Source: an uncultured Pirellulaceae bacterium (lineage in GTDB: Bacteria > Planctomycetota > Planctomycetia > Pirellulales > Pirellulaceae). From it: 27,795 nucleotides of DNA. Location: positions 1-27,795 of the forward strand of contig CAKQWG010000018.1 in NCBI GenBank assembly GCA_934278005.1. The letters are read 5' to 3'. The notes below the pieces were generated by a model, which saw nothing but the letters and a program-made list of their open reading frames with translations, was not told where the DNA came from and did not search any database. How positions within the stretch are numbered: the stretch's first letter is position 1; every line of letters begins with the position of its first letter. Below are positions 23,209 through 27,795 of this stretch, piece after piece. The position numbers and the translations under genes were made by a program.

Positions 23209-23258
23209 AAAAAATGGAGGCCGTTCGAGATGCGGTGTTACCCACCGCTTCGGCTCCA
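23209..23258 (-). terminator. Terminator-like hairpin, minus strand
   Basis: On the minus strand, TGGAGCCG pairs with CGGCCTCCA (one bulged C). They enclose an inner GCGGTG-GGTAA-CACCGC stem, and a run of six T follows. It is the likely end of transcripts from the lipoprotein gene, about 250 bp upstream on that strand. Confidence 0.55.
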
Positions 23259-23505
23259 CAATCTGTTGCAAGTGCGATCCTTGACTTTCAGCCAGGCCGA
23301 TCAGCCTAGTGTGGTATCGAGCTCAGCCATCAGCCTCAGGTGAGGGCCACTCGTAGGCACAAGTAACGCGGCGATGTCGTGCATGGATCGCGGGATTTTC
23401 TAACCAGCCATTTTCTAACCATCTATCACGCGGCTCGCACTTGCCACGCGCGGCGCAGGCCGCTGGAAGCCTGACTGTGGTTAAAAGACTGAGCGAAATG
23501 TGTTA

Positions 23506-23955
23506 TTAGGGCAGCTCGTCCTTAGGGTAGACCCATAGTTCGCCTTTGTCGGTGTTGAATCGATAGACGGCGCCGCTGGGCAGCTCGGGGAGCACGAGAT
23601 TGTTGGCGGTCACGATTTTCTCCATGAACTCTTCGTGCGATTTGGGCAGGCGGCCCTCGGTGGCTTGAAAAAGCTGCAGCGCCTGAGGTATTTGGATCTC
23701 GAGCACCGCCTTTTGCTTGACATTAAACAGGGCGGCAGCCGGCCCCGAGATCATCTTAGCTACCCCTGTGTCGTTGCGCAGACTCTGCCCCTGCTTACCA
23801 ACGCCTGCCACCGCCTTTTGCGCAGCCACGTCAGAAGCTTCCGCTGGGGGAGTGGGAGCGGGAGCAGCGCTAGGGGGCGAGTTAGGGCCACAGCCTAGTA
23901 GTCCAGCGAACATGACACAGCTCATGCAACCTGCCAACCAGTGTACGATGCGCAT
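23506..23955 (-). CDS. Small lipoprotein, hypothetical
   Basis: A 149-residue protein starting at ATG 23955 with an AAGGGA-type site about nine bases upstream. The upstream in-frame ATG at 24078 would bury the signal peptide and is rejected. Residues 1-21 form a lipoprotein signal with lipobox L-L-G-C22. A Pro/Ala/Ser linker (about 24-45) follows, then a compact domain (about 80-149) with the pattern IPQALQLFQATEGRLPKSHEEFM and PELPSGAVYRFNTDKGELWVYP. The latter resembles the C-terminal part of type II secretion pseudopilin-like proteins and recurs in planctomycete lipoproteins. A role at the cell envelope is inferred; the precise function is unknown. Confidence 0.8.
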   Translation of the reverse strand: MRIVHWLAGCMSCVMFAGLLGCGPNSPPSAAPAPTPPAEASDVAAQKAVAGVGKQGQSLRNDTGVAKMISGPAAALFNVKQKAVLEIQIPQALQLFQATEGRLPKSHEEFMEKIVTANNLVLPELPSGAVYRFNTDKGELWVYPKDELP

Positions 23956-24203
23956 TGAGATTTTCCCTTGTGGTTTGCGACTTCCAAAAGCCAATGGCGG
24001 GCTACTAGCGGGCATCTGGCAACTGCAACGTGCGAAACTGCAGCACCGGCCAGACGCGGCGAGTATTCCAGCGAGCAATTTGGTCCGGACAGCCGCGATT
24101 GTAGCTTAGGCGTAGCGTCTGCGAGCGAACGACGGCCATAATTCCAAATTGGTTATTTGGCTGCAGCCTGTGCCGTAGCGGCTGGTTTATACTTTGGTTC
24201 GCA

Positions 24204-24232
24204 TTCATTCCTGGGCCAATTGTCGCTATAAT
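24204..24232 (+). promoter_or_regulatory. Candidate sigma-70 promoter for lepB
   Basis: TTCATT (24204-24209), 17 bp, then a perfect TATAAT (24227-24232). Transcription would start near 24239, leaving a leader of about 57 nt before the lepB ATG. The gap 23956-24295 shows nothing else. Confidence 0.5.
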
Positions 24233-24295
24233 TCTTGAAGCCATCGCGTCTACGGCCAGCCACTTCCGAAAATTCCAGCCCAAAGTCAGCTTCCT

Positions 24296-26215
24296 ATGTC
24301 TGCCGCTAAATCTGCCAAACCATCCACCGAGTCGGTTGAGGAGGCTCAAGCAGAGCAGGAGACGACCAAGCCGCAGGGCACGCGTGAGACGATCGAGTCG
24401 ATCATTGTGGCTTTCATCCTGGCTTTTCTATTCCGCGCCTTCGTGGCCGAAGCCTTTGTCATCCCAACCGGATCGATGGCGCCGACGCTGATGGGGGCTC
24501 ATAAGGATCTGTTTTGCGAGCATTGTGGTCAGCAGTACCAGGCCAGTGCCAGCTCCGAATTTACCTCGAGCACGCAAGCGCCTAGCCCGTATGTAACGGT
24601 CGGCAGTACCTGCGCAACGTGTCGTGGCCTGAACCCCTATGACCTACGCGGCAACAAGAATCACGCCACCTTCTCAGGCGATCGCATTCTGGTCAGCAAA
24701 TTTGACTACGTGTTGAAGAATCCAGAGCGGTGGGAGGTGCTGGTATTCAAGTATCCCATCGAAGCGCATATGAACTATATCAAGCGGTTAATTGGTCTGC
24801 CCGGCGAATCGCTGCTGATTCAAGAGGGGGATATCTATACGCAAACTGCCGCCTCACCGACTTGGACCATCGCCCGCAAGCCGCCTCATAAGATTCGCGC
24901 GATGCAGCAGATCGTGGCTGACACGGATTATCAGCCCGCCGATTTGATCGACAAGGGTTGGCCCAGCCTGTGGCAACCGCTAGCTGCCGCCGGCGCTGCA
25001 TCGGCCTGGCAAGTCGAACAGACCAGCCAGCAGTGGAGCGCGCAGTTGACACCCTCTGCCGAAGTTCAGTTTTTGCGCTACTATCACAAGTACCTCGATG
25101 CGGCCGCGTGGGAGAACTTCATGTCGGGAGCGCCACTTGCGCCCGTCGATGAATACCACTCGACGCTGATTACCGACTACCTAGCTTACAATTCCTCGTA
25201 TCAATGGGAGCGTGACCGCATTTACCGCGGCAATCAGCTGCGCCCAGAAATTAAGGGGGATACGACTGCCATGGATGTGGCTATCAACCAGGGGCTGCAG
25301 TTGGACGGTGGCCGCGGTGGCGATAATGACGGACATCACTGGGTTGGAGATCTCGCCGGTGAGTTCGATGTCGAAGTCGCATCTGACTCGGGCACCCTGA
25401 TGCTCGACCTGGTTGAATTCGGCGTGCACTTTCGCTGCGCAGTTAACGTGGCCAACGGCGAGGCCACGTTGTCGATCGCAGCCGATGGTCAACCTGCCGA
25501 GATTTGGATTGCAGATGAAGCGGGAAGCGCAGAGGGCGCTGGCGTTGTCCCCACCGCGCAGACAAACGTGCGTGGCCGCGGCACGTACACCCTTCAGTTT
25601 GCTAATTTCGACGATCAACTGGTGCTGTGGGTCGATGGCAGCCCAGTGAAATTCAGCAGCTCCACTCACTTTGATTCGCACCAATTGCGCTCCAGCCCGG
25701 CGGAGCGTCGGCCATATTGGAGCGAAGAAGACCCTCTGGATGCGGCGCCTGTGGGTATCGGTGGCCAGGACATTGAGCTAACGGTGCATCGCGCGCGGGT
25801 CTATCGCGATATCTATTACATTGCGGTTCAAGGGGGCGGATTTGCGTCGCAGTACAGCGACTACGACCTGAGTCGGCTGGCACCACTGCTGGCCGCGATA
25901 CCTGACACGGCTATCCGCAGTCAAATCCAGTCGGCCTCCGATGCGCTTTCTGCCGTGTACAGCCATCCGCAGTGGTGGGATGAAACGGATCTGTTTAGCC
26001 TGCGTGGTACGCTCGGTTTTGAGCTCGAGGCGGACCAGTATTTTCCCATGGGGGACAATAGTTCTCACAGCTCCGACGCCCGGGCATGGGTGGGGCATAA
26101 CTATGTCGAGCAGAAATTCCTGCTTGGCAAAGCACTGCTGGTCTTCTGGCCGCACACGTGGAATTCACCCGTACCGTTCACACCGAACTTTGCCCGCATG
26201 GGCCTGATTCGCTAA
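24296..26215 (+). CDS. lepB: Signal peptidase I with two inserted domains
   Basis: A 639-residue membrane-anchored leader peptidase, about twice the usual size, which cleaves signal peptides of exported proteins. One transmembrane helix (about 33-54) precedes catalytic Ser60 in PTGSMAPTLMG (box B). A zinc ribbon is inserted next (CEHC at 74-77, CATC at 106-109), then SGDRILVSKF (box C, 127-136). Lys163 in YIKRLIGLPGE (box D) is the general base. Box E, GDNSSHSSDARAW, does not come until about 586. The intervening ~400 residues contain helical parts and a beta-rich concanavalin/LamG-like segment (about 340-460: DLAGEFDVEVASDSGTLMLD, TYTLQFANFDDQLVLWVDG). All catalytic boxes are intact, so the enzyme should be active. 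No Shine-Dalgarno precedes the ATG, but a TATAAT promoter lies 57 nt upstream of it by transcript length. Confidence 0.92.
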   Translation: MSAAKSAKPSTESVEEAQAEQETTKPQGTRETIESIIVAFILAFLFRAFVAEAFVIPTGSMAPTLMGAHKDLFCEHCGQQYQASASSEFTSSTQAPSPYVTVGSTCATCRGLNPYDLRGNKNHATFSGDRILVSKFDYVLKNPERWEVLVFKYPIEAHMNYIKRLIGLPGESLLIQEGDIYTQTAASPTWTIARKPPHKIRAMQQIVADTDYQPADLIDKGWPSLWQPLAAAGAASAWQVEQTSQQWSAQLTPSAEVQFLRYYHKYLDAAAWENFMSGAPLAPVDEYHSTLITDYLAYNSSYQWERDRIYRGNQLRPEIKGDTTAMDVAINQGLQLDGGRGGDNDGHHWVGDLAGEFDVEVASDSGTLMLDLVEFGVHFRCAVNVANGEATLSIAADGQPAEIWIADEAGSAEGAGVVPTAQTNVRGRGTYTLQFANFDDQLVLWVDGSPVKFSSSTHFDSHQLRSSPAERRPYWSEEDPLDAAPVGIGGQDIELTVHRARVYRDIYYIAVQGGGFASQYSDYDLSRLAPLLAAIPDTAIRSQIQSASDALSAVYSHPQWWDETDLFSLRGTLGFELEADQYFPMGDNSSHSSDARAWVGHNYVEQKFLLGKALLVFWPHTWNSPVPFTPNFARMGLIR

Positions 26216-26421
26216 ATCGCTTAGACAGTTTTGGGCTGCACCGAGAATTGGTCGTGATACTAAGGGGCCAATATTGTATTATCGTTGCACTCGCCACCAC
26301 AAAACTATCCATCTCTAGCTGTCTCCCGCGTGGAAATGGAAAGCGGGGCCACGATTAAAAGCGGACGTTTAGCTCCAGGATCCCTGAACGGTTGATGTGA
26401 AGCTTACCCAAGGATGAACCG

Positions 26422-27366
26422 ATGAGCGTACTGGAAGTGATTGGGCTCGAGAAGTCGTATGGCCGCCGCAAAGTGGTCAGCGGCGTGAATATGGTCGTCG
26501 AGGACTCAGAGATCGTCGGCCTGCTGGGACCCAACGGGGCTGGCAAATCGACCAGCTTCAAGATGACGTGCGGTATCGTCCGTCCAGATCGCGGAACCGT
26601 TTTTCTCAACGGCTTGAATGTTACGGACTGGCCCCTGTTTCGCCGCGCCGGCGAAGGTGGCATGGGCTACCTGGCTCAAGAGTCGAGCGTCTTTCGCAAG
26701 TTGAGCGTCGAGCAGAATCTATTGGCCGTGTACGAGTTGCTAGGAGTTGCTCCGCGCGAGCGCAAGTTGCGCACGCAGCGCTTGCTGGAGGATTTCGAGA
26801 TCACCCACATCCGGCGCTCGAAAGCGGGGAGTCTGTCGGGCGGTGAGCGCAGACGCCTGGAAATAGCCCGCTGCTTGGTGTCCGACCCCAGGATCATCAT
26901 GCTCGACGAGCCCTTTGCGGGAATCGATCCGGTTACCGTGCAAAACATCCAGGAAATCATTGTCAAGCTGCGCGATCGCGGCATAGCCATCCTGATTACC
27001 GACCACGCGGCTCGTGAGATCCTGCAGACCGTCGATCGCTGCTATGTCATTAGCAAAGGAGCGGTGATGTGCGAGGGTTCGCCTGACACCGTGCGGCAGC
27101 ATCCCGAAGTGAGGCGCGAGTACTTGGGAGACATCGGTATCGAAGAGCCAACACTCCGCAGTCAAGCCTCGGCGACTGATCATGCCTCCGCGACCAGTCC
27201 TGCCGCCGCGGCTAGAGCTGTCTCCGCAACGGCCGGATCGGTGGCTCCGGGTGGCCCTCCTCCGCCACGCGGATTGTTCCGTCGCGCAGCGGCTCGGCCG
27301 CCCGCTGAGACTGGCCCAGCCAAACCCAACACCCCCCGCCCGGTGCGGCGACGCACCGATGTGTAG
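26422..27366 (+). CDS. lptB: LPS-export ABC transporter ATPase LptB with Pro/Ala/Arg-rich tail
   Basis: The 314-residue ATPase subunit of the LptB2FG complex, which extracts lipopolysaccharide from the inner membrane. It starts at ATG 26422 with AAGGA seven bases upstream. Walker A is GPNGAGKST (36-44), Q-loop Gln86, signature LSGGERRR (138-145), Walker B IIMLDEPF (158-165) and switch His195 in LITDHAARE, all typical of LptB. The normal LptB sequence ends near residue 243. About 70 extra residues follow, rich in Ala, Pro, Ser and Arg (GPPPPRGLF, PNTPRPVRRRTDV), apparently disordered and basic. The gene lies 206 bp after lepB. The other Lpt genes are not in the window. An LPS-type outer membrane is consistent with current views of planctomycetes. 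Confidence 0.93.
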   Translation: MSVLEVIGLEKSYGRRKVVSGVNMVVEDSEIVGLLGPNGAGKSTSFKMTCGIVRPDRGTVFLNGLNVTDWPLFRRAGEGGMGYLAQESSVFRKLSVEQNLLAVYELLGVAPRERKLRTQRLLEDFEITHIRRSKAGSLSGGERRRLEIARCLVSDPRIIMLDEPFAGIDPVTVQNIQEIIVKLRDRGIAILITDHAAREILQTVDRCYVISKGAVMCEGSPDTVRQHPEVRREYLGDIGIEEPTLRSQASATDHASATSPAAAARAVSATAGSVAPGGPPPPRGLFRRAAARPPAETGPAKPNTPRPVRRRTDV

Positions 27367-27737
27367 TAGTTGGGCTGTGGCAGTTAGTAGAAAGATGGGA
27401 ATTGGCGCGAGCTATCAAAACGGGTCGCGCTAGGCAAAACCTGTGCCCGATGGGGTGGATTTGCTTATAGTTACGAAAAAAACATGCTGATTCTCCTAAA
27501 CCTGCTGGCCAACGGGGTTTGCTAGAACTATAGAGAATGGATATATTATCTGTTTGCATGACGGCCAGCTCGCTCTCAATCCAGCCAAGTATCTTTCTCC
27601 GGCGCGCACGTGTGTCAGGATGTGGACTCCTTAAATAGCGCACTTGGATATGAATCTGCGCTTCGCCTCTGCGCTGAGACTAGCGGGACGAGCCCCCATT
27701 TCTTCATCACGGATCCTTTAGGAGCACGTTTCGTCAA
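27367..27737. other. Intergenic region upstream of the last gene
   Basis: About 370 bp without a convincing gene. It contains a weak dyad GCGCGA...TCGCGC near 27404-27429 without a T-tract, and the promoter candidate at 27519-27547. A minus-strand frame here overlaps the lptB end and is treated as spurious. Confidence 0.5.
27519..27547 (+). promoter_or_regulatory. Candidate sigma-70 promoter for the right-edge gene
   Basis: TTGCTA (27519-27524), 17 bp, then TATATT (27542-27547) in a locally AT-rich stretch. A start near 27554 would leave a leader of about 180 nt before ATG 27738. Confidence 0.4.
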
Positions 27738-27795
27738 TGGCCACTTCTTCGCAGCGACGACTACAGCCAACCAGCGTTCGTAAATTTGGTTCCGG
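27738..27795 (+). CDS. Start of an unidentified gene, cut by window edge
   Basis: ATG 27738 follows AGGAG (27721-27725) at a somewhat long 12-base spacing and opens a frame, MATSSQRRLQPTSVRKFGS, that continues past the window. Nineteen residues, basic and polar, are too few to identify the product. The candidate promoter at 27519 and the ribosome-binding site make it a likely true gene. Confidence 0.55.

Larger units (their letters stand above)
23068..23505. other. Gene-free intergenic stretch with repeat and terminator
   Basis: About 440 bp between converging genes. It contains the inverted copies of the dispersed repeat (23087-23135), a minus-strand terminator-like hairpin (23209-23258) and two copies of ATTTTCTAACCA around 23395-23422. 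No reading frame or recognisable RNA gene is visible. Confidence 0.6.

Noticed and set aside
23215..23258. Resemblance to 5S rRNA (GGTAACACCGCATCTCGAACGG on the minus strand, shown in parts)
   Set aside because: Only about 25 nt are similar; the 3' half and closing stem of 5S rRNA are missing, and a hairpin plus T-run explains the sequence better.
27505..27524. Possible sigma-54 promoter (TGGC...TTTGCT)
   Set aside because: The spacing between the GG and GC elements is two bases too long for a -24/-12 promoter.
27212..27643. Minus-strand frame of 143 codons at the lptB end
   Set aside because: Half of it is antisense to lptB, its translation has no domain or signal peptide, and no ribosome-binding site precedes it.

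Overview
This window looks like a chromosome segment of a planctomycete, most likely of the Pirellula/Rhodopirellula/Blastopirellula kind. The evidence is the gene content: a large YTV-repeat, Cys-rich secreted protein, a PVC-type propeller/HEAT/cytochrome c dehydrogenase with a C-terminal CxxCH domain, a secreted sulfatase, a very long signal peptidase I with inserted domains, and many short secreted or lipoprotein orphans. Short GC-rich dispersed repeats between genes and long intergenic gaps with few operons fit the same group. Taxonomy is inferred from content; no rRNA or tRNA gene was seen.

Layout. Positions 1-2016 (minus) hold a secreted alpha-helical, TPR-like protein that runs off the left edge and overlaps trmL (tRNA Nm34 methyltransferase) by one base. 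Divergent from trmL is a zinc-ribbon membrane protein (2088-2918), followed by a small secreted protein on the minus strand (2983-3360). A complete IS5-type insertion sequence (3684-4597, 16-bp perfect inverted repeats, apparent TAA target duplication) is followed directly by an 8-bp minisatellite. Next comes a 1169-aa minus-strand protein (4773-8282) that I read as a probable diphosphate-type PEP carboxykinase. Divergent from it are the PVC-type dehydrogenase/cytochrome (8602-11118), a possible 53-aa secreted peptide, and an ammonium transporter (11639-13075) whose leader holds a strong hairpin. The sulfatase (13097-14545) and a SWIM/SNF2 helicase-like ATPase (14800-17643) lie on the minus strand.

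Positions 17644-18132 form a repeat island with two tandem arrays and two near-identical palindromes. It precedes the YTV protein (18133-19662, minus), which has a good intrinsic terminator. Divergently from the YTV gene come a PAS/GAF protein with a receiver domain lacking its phospho-acceptor Asp (20107-21867) and, 12 bp later, a membrane-anchored metallophosphoesterase. A repeat-bearing intergenic stretch separates these from a lipoprotein (minus), signal peptidase I lepB (plus), lptB (plus) and the first codons of a further gene at the right edge.

No CRISPR array, prophage, toxin-antitoxin pair or defence island is visible, and no single unit stands out as a wholly new system. The best leads are the dispersed repeats that supply or abut stop codons, the domain-stuffed signal peptidase, the Asp-less receiver sensor, the PPi-PEPCK candidate and the hairpin ahead of amt.
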